NCBI RefSeq assembly: GCF_000328475.2
Contig: NC_026500.1
Location: forward strand, 248,001-312,000
Direction: 5' to 3'
DNA from: Mycosarcoma maydis
Lineage: Eukaryota; Basidiomycota; Ustilaginomycetes; Ustilaginales
DNA: 64,000 nucleotides
The notes below the pieces were generated by a model. That model saw only the letters and a program-made list of their open reading frames with translations. It was not told the DNA's origin and made no database searches. A program made the position numbers and the translations under genes. Positions 9,984 through 20,001 of this stretch are shown one piece after another. Each line of letters starts with the position of its first letter. The first letter of the stretch is position 1.

Positions 9984-11091
9984 AAAAAATCTAGCCTGAG
10001 CACTGAATCTGTCGCCATCATTCCCTCCCGCAGAGAAGCCACTCCTTTTGTGCCTGACAAGCCAACTGCCGCTATTACTGACAATACTGGGACCCCCACT
10101 GCTTTGCCCTCCGCCCCTCCGCCAGCTCCAATGAAGAAGAGGCAGCGAGTCTAAGGAGGCAGCTCAAGATTATGACAATGTGGCTGAGCGAAATGGAAGA
10201 CAGTCTTGCCGATCGCCAAGCTATCGTCTGGCTGCTTCACAGCCACGATGAAGCCACCCGAAAAATCGATCCTTCGGCGGTCTCAGCGATACAGTCTTCC
10301 CTTCTCTCGCTCCAATCTCCTCAAATAGGAGCCGGCGGTCCCTAGCGCAACAAAGATATCCAGGTCCCATTTCGAAAACAGCTTCACATGCAAATGGGTA
10401 TGGAATCCAAAGTCTTCCTGCCGCCGTACGTGTCGAATTCTCCAACACTTCACGGTGCTCCGGTCCTTCGAATTGACTGGAGCAAGCCAGCAGGAAGCTG
10501 TGCTGGACTTGTCAATGACATGGTTGGCAAGCTCGCCAGGAAAGAAGCCTCGACACAGCAAAGGATTGGTACTGTCAGCGGCCATCGGGCCCGTGTTGAT
10601 GTCTGACTCACCTCTCTGATGGTCTTAGCAAGAGAGGCGGTAGCAACAACGCGACGCCGACGTTCCCAACAAGAAGGGCTCGAGGCACACCGCCTTGGGA
10701 CACAACGTCTCCAAGTACCATTGCGTACCTCGACACGACCGCCGAGTTCATCCGCACCTCAATCATACATCGGACGCCCAACAAGGTGAAGATTGGCGGA
10801 GCAGGGCACGTTGGACGAGACAACGGAATTGAATGTTGGTGTGTGGTGTCGAAGGGTGGCAGGTGGCAGGCTGCCAAGTTCCGGTGGATCTTCACAAAAG
10901 CGATTCGACTGTACGGCACCACGTTTGGCATCGTGCAAAAGACATTCATGCACGTGAGCTCGCTGAAAGAGGTGTCTCTGGACATGCTCGGTAGACGTCA
11001 TCCCGGCCCCGGCCTCATTGCTGTTACAGGCATCCGGCTCGCAATGGACAATAACAGCGACTATGGCGAAGAGATTGTGATTGACTCGTGA
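9984..11091 (+). pseudogene. Degraded coding sequence of unknown family
   Basis: Three protein-like stretches lie in different frames. At 9984-10154 the frame encodes a Pro/Thr-rich segment ending in a basic MKKRQRV run. At about 10160-10606 a frame rich in regular secondary structure (beginning RQLKIMTMWLSEMED) is interrupted by one in-frame TAG and closes at 10606. At 10600-11091 a third frame ends with DNNSDYGEEIVIDS. No plausible GT-AG introns join all three, so a decayed gene is the simplest reading. I do not recognise the family. It lies between transposon relics and a single-copy gene, a place where decaying sequence is expected. Confidence 0.45.
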
Positions 11092-11853
11092 CTTGGACTG
11101 CTTTCACTACGAATTTGCCGTAGTGCCCTTCACCGCCAGAAACGATGGCTGACTTGCCCTCAAGAAGATCTGAATCCTTACAACTTTCGTCGCGATAGAT
11201 GTCTTCATTTCTTCCTTCCCTCATGACTCAGTGACTTGGCATTTGACTCTGTTTCACGCCACCACATGATCCGAAACGTCAAGCTCTGAAGTATACGCAC
11301 CGGCAAGGCACTCACGACTGAGGCAAGATAAGTTATTGAAGGTGTGATATTTAGATCCACGCGATCCGACATGGTTAGATTTGTCTCGTGTCTTCTCTTA
11401 CCTGTGACTACAGTATTTTGACAAGCTTCTTTCCCCCGCATGTACATAGACACATCTTGCTTCCTTTGCTTGATGTTGCCAAATCAGAGTATGCCTGTCC
11501 ATCTGTTCGAAATAGCAGGCCGGGACTCTCGACAACGTCGCTTCACCTACTCTGCTCTCTCTTCTATCAGACCGGTCAGAGGCGAGGGTTTCTTCTTTTC
11601 CAGATTCTACCGCTTTGCGCCAGTGTGTGGCCAACCGCATCCTCACGTTAAAGCTCACATGCAGCGGAGATCCTTTCGACGGCTCACTCTTCACCGGCAC
11701 TCACGACGCGATGGCTCCAAGATCAGTGATTAGTGATTGTGGATAGGTTTGCCATCCGGTAGTACCACGAAGGATCAACGAAACATATATAATACGGACG
11801 AGGTTGGGCTACGTGTTTGACCGGACTGCTAGAGAGCGCGTGGTTGTACCTAC
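11092..11853. other. Spacer, no gene seen
   Basis: Short ORFs on both strands overlap and none has a recognisable domain or coding-like composition. Confidence 0.5.
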
Positions 11854-12274
11854 TTGAAGGCAGTGCAGCAACACGTTTCCGGTGCATCCAAAAATCTGAG
11901 AGTTGACAACAGCCGTTCGGTCAGGGGCTACCGGCGGATGCCGACGAAAGGCCACATCTACGCTGTTGGAACGCAACGCACAGACGTATGGACGACTTCC
12001 CAGTCATGCGTTGACTTCTGCCTGGAAGCGAGCTGCGGCGCTCTAGGCGTCAAATTCGAATCATGACATGGTGCGAATCATCCCGGTGCGGCGCAATAGC
12101 GCGTCGAACGCCAACACAACACCGTCTGCTCAGCATCTATGGTTCAAGCTCAACGCGCGTGATTGTGAGTGCGTACGATTGCACGTTCGACCGGAACAGG
12201 CTCACGAATCGAAAAGCTGGACTCAACAAGCCGGTTGTTACAAAGCGGACCTGCAGCGTGGGTGCACAAAGTGA
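11854..12274 (+). pseudogene. Possible remnant of a small cysteine-containing protein
   Basis: Two adjacent frames (11854-12066 and 12068-12274) have coding-like base composition and six or more cysteines in pairs (CVDFCLEASC, CECVRLH, CYKADLQRGC). The spacing loosely recalls PAN/apple-type modules such as the one in the neighbouring secreted hydrolase. A TATATAA-like element sits at about 11790. No signal peptide is visible. The frames may be noise. Function unknown. Confidence 0.2.
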
Positions 12275-12749
12275 ATCCATCAAGTCCCTTTGTTTGCTTC
12301 GTTACCGGCAGGAAAAAGTGGGCATGGCATCAGCGTACAATGCCGATCGATAGAGTGTCATGCGAACTGTACGTGTGGCGATCAACGACCTCATAGCTTC
12401 ACGTCGTGATTAGCTCAGATCACATCGCACGCTTTGCTAGCTTGTTTACTCAGGGCGCTTTTCACCTCGGTACATAACTTATGACGAATGAACACAGACA
12501 CCCAAAGATAGGGAGGACAGCAAATCGTGAATCACGAATCGTTAATGCTCAAAATACACTTCTATGCGGCCGTCGAGCAGGGTATGTGAAAACATCCAGC
12601 GAGGCACGATGAATGTATACAAGAGAGGAGAATTGCCGGTGACATGTCGCTACGCCCGATGCGCAGCCGAGAGTTTTGGAACAAATTGCGAGAAAGGGCT
12701 CGGGTATATAATTTAAGCGGAGCGAGATATGCAATGCAGTACGGAAGGA
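12275..12749. other. Spacer downstream of the secreted hydrolase gene
   Basis: AT-richer than its flanks, with a TCGTGAATCACGAATCG palindromic word at 12525-12541. No gene seen. Confidence 0.5.
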
Positions 12750-14459
12750 TCACGCTGGCCTGACGGGACCCGGACCAGGAGGCAGCGTGGAAGCGCCAGT
12801 GATGGCAGCTCGGCCGCAATCGCTTGCAAACATGGCATCATTGTCGTGAGCCACGCCGTCAACGACACAGTAGCGGACGCCAAAGCTGGGAGGGTTGAGA
12901 CTTGTGACGCCCTGATCCTTGAGCGATTGATAGCCGTAGTAGTCCGACACGTCAGTCGAGGTGCCGCCGAGGAGGTTGATGTAAGCCCACCAGGCATAAC
13001 CACGGTCTCGTCGGTTCTGGCCACCCTGTGACTGGACGGGACAACTCTGGTCGCCAGTCTGGTCACGCGAGTAGGTGTCAAAGTCACCAGTCATGAGGGT
13101 GATATCCTGAGCGACCCAGGAGCGGAAGCCTTGGACGCCGTTTGGGAGGCGGGCAGCCACATAGCGTGGGAGTGGACTGCCGAAGCCGTAGCCCCACGTG
13201 TTATAATTGGGGCAATTGTTGGTCGAGTTGGGCCTGATGTTGGTAAAGTAAGGCATGGATGGCGAGTTGGCAAGCACATAACTGTAACCAGTAGTTGGTC
13301 TGAGAACGCTGTATTTGGTCATCATGCTGGCACCGCCAGAGTGGGCAACGACGTAGACCTTTTGAAGGTTGGGGAACTTGGCTCTGTCATCAAGCAGAGC
13401 GACGAGCGAGTCGTAGATGTCGTAGGAGGAGCACGACGAAACGCCAGAGGGAGCCACGGCATCAGCCCCGTTGGCCCAATCGTTGCTGTTCCAGGCGAGA
13501 TTCTTACTTGGCTGATACCACTTGCCCGAGTCGGCGCTGGAGTAAAGGTTGGGGGCAATGATGACTCCGCGATCGCCTACGACGTTGCGCACTGAGCTGA
13601 AGTAATCGTCAAAGTTGCGATTAGAGCCGTGCTGGACGATCCAGGCGGTGTCGGAAGTGGTGAAGCCATCTACGGGGAAATTTACGTTGACAAACATGGG
13701 AACGGTGAACTGGGAGCTAGCGCAACCCCGGAATTGGACGAGCCTAGCACCGGCGGGAGGGGCCGGGAGAGTCGGGGTAGCGCTGGTGGACGATGTGGAT
13801 CGGGAAGTAGTAGCAGTGCTGGTGGTGGATGTAGATCTGGAGGTGGTAGAAGTGGATCTGGAAGTGGTGGACGTGGATCTGGAAGTGGTGGACGTGGATC
13901 TGGTAGAAGTGGAACTGGACGTTGTCGAAGTAGTTCGGGTAGTGGTGGCGATATTACGAGTGAAGCCATAGGAAGCGACAACCGAGCCACCGGTGCTGCC
14001 TGGACCTCCACTCCAGGTAGCAGTCGAGCGTTCCTGCTTTGCTGTGTAGAGGGTGCAGATGACGTTGCCCTCCGAGTTGCCCCTCATCTCGACGGGATGG
14101 AAGAAGCGGCAGCGAGAGTCCTTGTTGCAGAGGGTAGCACAGGCATTGACCTGGGTCTGGCTTAGCTTTGTTGCGCCAGAGATGGTGGATCGGGAGATGT
14201 ATTGACCGGAGGCGGGACCATAAGAGACACGATAGCCGTCAATGCCCCACGAGCTGGTGTAGCCCGAGGGAGGCGAGAGGTTGGTGAGGTAACGGCGCTC
14301 AAAGTGGGCTTGAGCACCGAGGCCATCGTATGTTGATGTGAGCTGGTCGCTCGTGATGAACTCTGTCGTATTGGTGGGGAAAGGGAGTGCATATGCGAGG
14401 GGAGATACGACTGCCAAAAGCAACGCGCCCGTGAGCACAGTCGCTGCAGAGCGGACCAT
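12750..14459 (-). CDS. Secreted PAN-domain plus alpha/beta-hydrolase protein
   Basis: A single uninterrupted frame of 569 residues. Residues 1-25 form a classical signal peptide (hydrophobic core ending ALA). Residues about 85-170 contain a PAN/apple-like cysteine module (ACATLCNKDSRCRFF). Residues about 180-235 are a Ser/Thr/Arg linker of repeated STSTTSR units, likely O-glycosylated. The C-terminal half is an alpha/beta hydrolase with an HGSNRNFDDY oxyanion-type loop, the nucleophile elbow AHSGGA (Ser374) and a C-terminal GVAHDND histidine (His538). It is probably an extracellular esterase or lipase-like enzyme held to a glycan or protein surface by the PAN module; the substrate is unknown. 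The start ATG at 14459 is the only one giving the signal peptide. A TATAAAG-like element lies about 100 bp upstream on the minus strand. Confidence 0.85.
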   Translation of the reverse strand: MVRSAATVLTGALLLAVVSPLAYALPFPTNTTEFITSDQLTSTYDGLGAQAHFERRYLTNLSPPSGYTSSWGIDGYRVSYGPASGQYISRSTISGATKLSQTQVNACATLCNKDSRCRFFHPVEMRGNSEGNVICTLYTAKQERSTATWSGGPGSTGGSVVASYGFTRNIATTTRTTSTTSSSTSTRSTSTTSRSTSTTSRSTSTTSRSTSTTSTATTSRSTSSTSATPTLPAPPAGARLVQFRGCASSQFTVPMFVNVNFPVDGFTTSDTAWIVQHGSNRNFDDYFSSVRNVVGDRGVIIAPNLYSSADSGKWYQPSKNLAWNSNDWANGADAVAPSGVSSCSSYDIYDSLVALLDDRAKFPNLQKVYVVAHSGGASMMTKYSVLRPTTGYSYVLANSPSMPYFTNIRPNSTNNCPNYNTWGYGFGSPLPRYVAARLPNGVQGFRSWVAQDITLMTGDFDTYSRDQTGDQSCPVQSQGGQNRRDRGYAWWAYINLLGGTSTDVSDYYGYQSLKDQGVTSLNPPSFGVRYCVVDGVAHDNDAMFASDCGRAAITGASTLPPGPGPVRPA

Positions 14460-16882
14460 TATTGACTGAACAAGGCAAAGGAGCGAGACGGTGGTAGAGA
14501 AGGTAGGAAAAGTGGGGGCGGGGTGTCAATGACAAGACAAGGTCGGAGTTGGCAGCTCTTTATACGATAAACAGCAAGGGAGCAGAGAGTTTGAGGAGCG
14601 AGGCGGACGCGGAAAGAGGAGCCGGGCGGAATGGGAAAGCCAGCAGAGGAAGAGATGTCACTGGGACGAGCGATGGCTGAGCTTGGAAGGTCTTGTCAAG
14701 ATTAGCCCAGGCCCTTGGTACAGCGGCAACGCGAATGTCGAGCAACCAGGAATGGAAAGGTTAATGACGAGATGCAGAACGGGACAGGAACGGAGACACG
14801 GGGGAAAAAAGAGAGAAGGCGCATGCCCCACGTCCATGTGTTTGCCTGAATCTGATATGAGACAAGGGACGAATGGATGGTACGAGCCAGGGAAGAGGGG
14901 TGCAAGGGGAGAGTACCAGTACGGACAGTCACGAATGCAGGGATTCGCAAGTTGAGATCGAGTTTCAGAAGAGGGAATCACGAATGGTGAGTGGGAAAGG
15001 CCACTTGCCACTCTGAGATGTGGGTTCTCGCTAGGGGAAAACGTACAACTCGACCGAAGGCAGAAAGCGAGCGCGCGTGTCGTTGAGAGGGAGAAGAAAG
15101 GGCCAAGCGAGGAAACTCACTCGGTGACTTTTGTTTGCAACTACAAGCAAGCAAGTCAGCTGGCAAGATTCGATCTAAGGTCAACCAACAAAGGGGGCGG
15201 CGCGGGAGGCAACCAACGCACGACGAGGCGGGAAATGGCATATGAGCAACGCAAATCGTGCAGCACGCGGATTCATGATTAACGCACCGTCGATGTCGCC
15301 GTCGTTTGGTTCCGCCTGGCTGGTTGAGGGCGCAAAGAGACGTACTGTAGCTCGACGCGCCGTTTCTTCATAACATTATACTAGTTAAATCTGGCTCGCC
15401 ACTATTGCGATGGCTGCATGACTGCCTCGGCTGGCATGGAAAGAAAAGTCTCATGTCGACCACGGCAATCCGAGCCACAATAAAAACATGTTGACCAGTA
15501 AGCCTAGCTTGTCACTCCATCCGCGATCATCGGCTCTGATTGCGGAGGCATATGTCACGTCGACGACCGAGAACGAGGAGGCGAAGAATCGAATCTAACG
15601 GCCGATCGAATCTAGGTATTCTAGGCTATGGCCAGCAGATAGGGAGTTCCAACCAAAACCTATTACCTATTACACCACACGCAACCGTGATAGCCGTGCC
15701 CCACGCACATTCACATTTGGGATTGTGTGAGAGGCGCGATCATCAAGACACATTCATGATTGATGCCAAGACGGAGGATGAGTCGACCAAGCGATCGAAT
15801 CCTGAAATGTTTGAGACTCGGGTGTCTACGTATGGAGCGTACAAGTTCGAGGGACGCCACGACATGCCAGACTCGAGAGCGGGAGCCACGAGTCGTGAAT
15901 CGTGCGTGCAATGCCAAGCCAAGTCGAATCGTGGTTCGTGGTTCGTGGTTCGTGGTTCGTGATGTGTGATTATGCGCCGTCATGGTTTGTTGGCTGAGTC
16001 TCGCCTGTTTCGAAACGGCCAGTTTGGATGGGCGGGGCCAAATCTCGCCCAAACGTGACGGCTTCCACGCGTATAGGCCAAGCCCCGACCGCTTAAAGCA
16101 ACCCTACATGACCAAGTCACGATTTCGGTGCAGCGAGTCGTGAGTCGTGAGTCGCGAGTGTCTTTTTTTATATATAATAAAACAACGCTGCTAAGTTATC
16201 CTTGGTCCCGAGATCAGATCCATGCCGATTCGAATCTCCGCCGTCTCGTTTACATCCAACAATGTCACATCAGCAGCAAAGCAACGCAACGCAACGCAAC
16301 GCAACGCAGATGATACAAGCCAACATTTGCAGCAATACCGACCAAAGAGAACAGAGACGAAGGATATCACGCTGATCCATGTAACGTGCAGAGGGCAAGG
16401 CAAGGCACCGCCAAGCGGGAATGCGCAAAGACACCCTGAACTGAGGAATGTATGCCCTCGACGGATGTTTATCGTTAATTTACTCGTAATTACCTTACTA
16501 TTCTTGTTATTTTTGGGCGTTTCGTGCCTGCATTTGCTGTGAGGAACAAACCCCCGAATTTCAGAACCGCAATCACGAATCGTGAATTGGAATGCGAAAT
16601 TCTTCAGCCGACTTGGAAGATGGCGCAACACGCATTCATGATTTTGACGATTTACTGTGAGTAATAACTCACGACTAAACCCAACGCAGGACGCTGCGCT
16701 AGCGAGCCAAGCAGCCAAACAGATGCGCATCGGTCAAGATCGATCGTGCATCGCCCCGATTTATGCTTCACTTCCCCGTTGTTGCGCTCCAGTCACGAGT
16801 CACGCGGGACTGGCGTGTGAATTCTGCCCGTCGTGTTAGTTCAACAGCCAACGCTTTCGCTCTCGCTCGTGGCTCGTGGCTC
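14460..16882. other. Long spacer, no supported gene
   Basis: About 2.4 kb. Short ORFs lack domains and coding-like composition. It contains several dispersed motif clusters, such as three TTCGTGG copies at 15939-15962, GTCGTGAGTCGTGAGTCG at 16134-16151 and a CAACG run at 16285-16306. The first 150 bp would be the promoter of the secreted hydrolase. Confidence 0.55.
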
Positions 16883-17417
16883 ATGTTCCAGCTTCTCACT
16901 CGACCCCTGCCTCACAGCAAGTTTTTGCGAGGCTATGCATCGGCATGTTCCTCGTCACGTACACTGCGACTCTGACCGGGTCGCGTGACGGTCGATTCCG
17001 ACATTCGTGATTGTTCGGTATCAGACAGCTGCGACGAAAAAAGGGGCAAAACAAAACGGCTCTTGCTCGTCTTAGCGATTGCCGAAGTTCACGAAGCTCA
17101 CCTCACTCGCACTGTGTGCAGTCAGATTGCCAAGAGCAAGCCAGTCGCAAGTCGTCGTGACATGCAGCATACGCAACGCGCGCCCGTCAGCGGCTCGAAA
17201 ACAAGTCGTTGTAGCTCTGGTACGTCCGAGCGAAACTGCGGATCTGGCAAGAGGCATCCTAGCAAGCAACCAGTACTCCCTGTGTCTGCCCTGCCAAGTG
17301 GATGTCTCTTTGGCCACAGATGGCCGTGCCTCGCCTTTCCATCGCCTCAACACCGACGCCGTCAAGCGACACAAAAGGCATAGATCCAGGAGGAAGCAAA
17401 GTGGAAAGAAATGTTGA
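16883..17417 (+). CDS. Small basic protein, probable two-exon gene, possibly mitochondrial
   Basis: Proposed exons are 16883-16958 and 17122-17417, giving about 123 residues. Exon 1 encodes MFQLLTRPLPHSKFLRGYAS, a plausible mitochondrial presequence rich in Arg/Ser and free of acidic residues. Exon 2 uses the C-ending codons typical of the genes here and ends in a strongly basic tail (DAVKRHKRHRSRRKQSGKKC). The intron would be 163 bp with GTACAC and TGTGCAG borders; the donor is weak. The tail recalls small mitochondrial ribosomal or DUF1713-type proteins, but I cannot assign a family. The gene would converge on TIM9, whose stop is 40 bp away. Confidence 0.4.
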
Positions 17418-17457
17418 GATGATTGCAAGTTCAATGCTGCTTCGGAGATTTGGACGG

Positions 17458-18034
17458 TCATTTGTTTTGCTGTTGCGCCATCATCTTTGCACTGTTTTCA
17501 TCGAGACATGGTTCAATATAGAACAATGAAAAAGTTCAAGGTCAGCGTCACACTGCACGTCGCATCGAGTTTGACTGTCTCGCTCGACTACCGCCGATAC
17601 ATACTTTTCCTCGCCGAATCGTGCACCTACACGTTCCGAGTGCTTGAGGAACTTCTGAATGCAATTCGAAACGCACGTGTCCTGTTTATCGCCAAGCGCC
17701 AAGTCAAGAGGGGGTGGACAGTAAGTATCTCGGATTCAACGACGATTGTGGTTCTTGCGATGCGACTGTTGTATTTCGAAGCCTACCTCTTTCGAGCTGA
17801 GCGCCTTGGAAGTGAAATCATTGCAGCAAGACTCGAAGCATCGTTCAACGAGACCTGTGTAGAGCTTGAGAAAATCCTTCATCTGCTTTTGCTCGATGAT
17901 GCGGGACATGGCCTGCTGCTCCGACGACGAGAGGTTCGAGACTGGACCGAAACAAAGCCCGATGCGGAAACAAAAGGTCAGCGAAGGATGCGCGTCTGCG
18001 ACTGGGTGGCAGCATCAGTCGACTCACGATCCAT
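17458..18034 (-). CDS. Mitochondrial import inner membrane translocase subunit Tim9
   Basis: Four coding exons on the minus strand: 18034-18028, 17941-17787, 17681-17605 and 17491-17458. All three introns (86, 105 and 113 bp) have GT-AG borders (GTGAGT, GTAGGC, GTATGT donors). The product is 90 residues with the small-Tim twin CX3C motif: CFESC, then 15 residues, then CVSNC. The segment [19 protein letters not shown] and the tail [19 protein letters not shown] match fungal Tim9. With Tim10 it forms the hexameric intermembrane-space chaperone that carries carrier-type precursors to TIM22. The first coding exon is only ATGGATC (7 nt). Length and phases are fully consistent, so I am confident of the model. 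Confidence 0.92.
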
Positions 18035-18778
18035 GGTTGTCAGTCAATCAAAGCAACCTAGTTGCTGCGCCGAGGAATGTGTTCCGGTGAGAGCGTCTTG
18101 CAGGCAGCGAGAAGAGCGACAATGTCAGTTTCTTGGGCACAGTTAGCTGTCGAGAGATGTTGTTGAGCGTATCGTCTCCATATTGCGAATCGCTTGTAAA
18201 AAATCTGGAATTGTGAATCGACGGCGCGCACCGTCTCTGTCCCGAGATCCGCGTGCAACCGCTGTCAAGTCACACACGGCTGTCGCCGCGGACTTTGATG
18301 ACTCGCGGATGACTCTGTCTCTGCGCAGAAGAGCGACTTCCGAGAAAATCTGGCTTATGTCAGCGAGAAGTTTGCTTTTCAGTCGTGAATCGACGAAGAA
18401 GGATTTTCTCCACCTCTGCCTTTGAGATTCACGATGGGTGATTCGTGATTCGTGATTCGTGATTTGTGGTTCTGATTGACTGTGCCCAACACGAAACTCG
18501 CATCGAAGCAGAAACTCAGCACGTCTGGTGGATTGCGAACATCATCCACAGTAGCCTCGACGCCGCTTGCCTCTGCATCGTCCACCATTTAAGCCGCCAT
18601 CTTTGATCAAGTCGGATTCAAAGTCAGCAACCCACATTTGCAACGGCAAGCTAATCACCCTGCACCTAGAAGCACATCGACGACACCTTTGTTTTCGCTG
18701 GTCCTACTCCTTCTTTCTCTCACGTCCAGCGTCACCATTACCACCGCACACGCATACGATACTGGCGTAACTCGCATC
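18035..18778. other. Spacer between TIM9 and TIF6 (divergent promoters)
   Basis: The two genes diverge here. It contains three tandem ATTCGTG units at about 18440-18463. No supported gene. Confidence 0.6.
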
Positions 18779-19646
18779 ATGGCTGTTCGTTGTCAGTTTG
18801 AAAACTCGTCCGAGATTGGCGTGTTTGCTCGGCTTACGAATGCATACTGTCTGGTCGCGATTGGCGGCAGTGCGAATTTTTACTCGACCTTCGAGGCCGA
18901 GCTTGCCGATGTGATTCCTGTGGTGCATTGCTCGATCGCAGGTACGCGCCTCGTTGGGCGTCTCACCGTCGGCAACCGTCACGGTCTGCTTGTTCCCTCC
19001 ACAACCACCGACCAGGAGTTGCAGCATTTGAGAAACTCTCTTCCCGAGTCTGTTGCCATTCAACGCGTCGAGGAGCGTCTTTCGGCGCTAGGAAACGTGA
19101 TTGCTTGCAATGGTAAGTTGATGATATGTCGCAAATCTTGTGCGTTGCACTGTGCGTTTTTGTTTGTTTGTTTGCTGACCGACATTCTTGCTGTTCCCAC
19201 CTGACTGTTGTGCGTTGGTTTGTGCTTGATGTTATCTAGACTACGTCGCATTAGTACATCCCGATCTGGACCGCGAGACAGAAGAGATCATTGCCGATGT
19301 GCTCAAAGTGGAAGTGTTCCGTCAGACGGTCGGTGACAATGTACTGGTAGGCTCGTACTCTGCGATTTCGAACCAAGGAGCGCTCACACATCCACGTACA
19401 TCGTTGCAGGACCAGGATGAACTGTCTTCGCTTCTCCAGGTTCCTCTGGTTGCTGGAACCGTGAACCGTGGTTCGGACCTCATTGGTGCAGGTCTCGTGG
19501 TCAACGATTTTGCCGCTTTCTGTGGCACCGACGCCACCGCTACCGAAATCAGCGTCATCGAGAGCGTCTTTAGACTCACCGGCGCTGCTAACACTGGTGA
19601 CGCCGTCAACCAGCTCAGAGATGCGCTTGTCGACACCTATGCTTGA
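18779..19646 (+). CDS. Eukaryotic translation initiation factor 6 (ribosome anti-association factor)
   Basis: Exons 18779-19112 and 19240-19646, split by a 127-bp intron with GTAAGT and CTAG borders in the codon for the Asp of CNDYVAL. The 246-residue product matches the near-universal eIF6 length (about 245). Its sequence is unmistakable: [60 protein letters not shown], and the [21 protein letters not shown] block. The protein binds the 60S subunit, is needed for its biogenesis in the nucleolus, and blocks premature 40S joining until released by Efl1/Sdo1. The start is the MAVR methionine; the frame upstream is open but non-conserved. Confidence 0.97.
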
Positions 19647-20001
19647 TCCTAGCTTCTTGCCATTCTACTCGACCTGTTTGCCTGTTCATCTCTGCAATCA
19701 TCAGCCGCATAATCTGATTGCACACAAGCTCTTCTTTCGCCACCTCCAACGGCCATCGTGCGAGCCTGCTGAGTGATTCAAAAAGCAGTCGAATATCGTG
19801 AGCCTTAACTAAAAAAAAAAAAAAACACGGCCACTTGTGCATCTCAAACGCGAATGGCTCTGTGTGCCACATTGTGATTGCTTGAGCCAGATTCGAGCCA
19901 CAACTTAAGTTACTTGGTGCACTGCGTCTTGTACATTTTCTGCCATTGTCTATTTAAGCTGTGGGGCGAGGATGCAACGTACAGTGTGCGCCGTGCCAGT
20001 C
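19647..20001. other. Convergent 3' spacer TIF6/GTB1
   Basis: Both genes end here. A 14-base A run lies at about 19811-19824. No gene seen. Confidence 0.7.

Noticed and set aside
13615..14165. Long plus-strand frames rich in Gly/Arg/Ser or Val/Asp
   Set aside because: They are antisense shadows of the repetitive Ser/Thr linker of the secreted hydrolase.
17487..18146. 219-codon plus-strand frame
   Set aside because: It is antisense to TIM9, whose four-exon model is complete and diagnostic.
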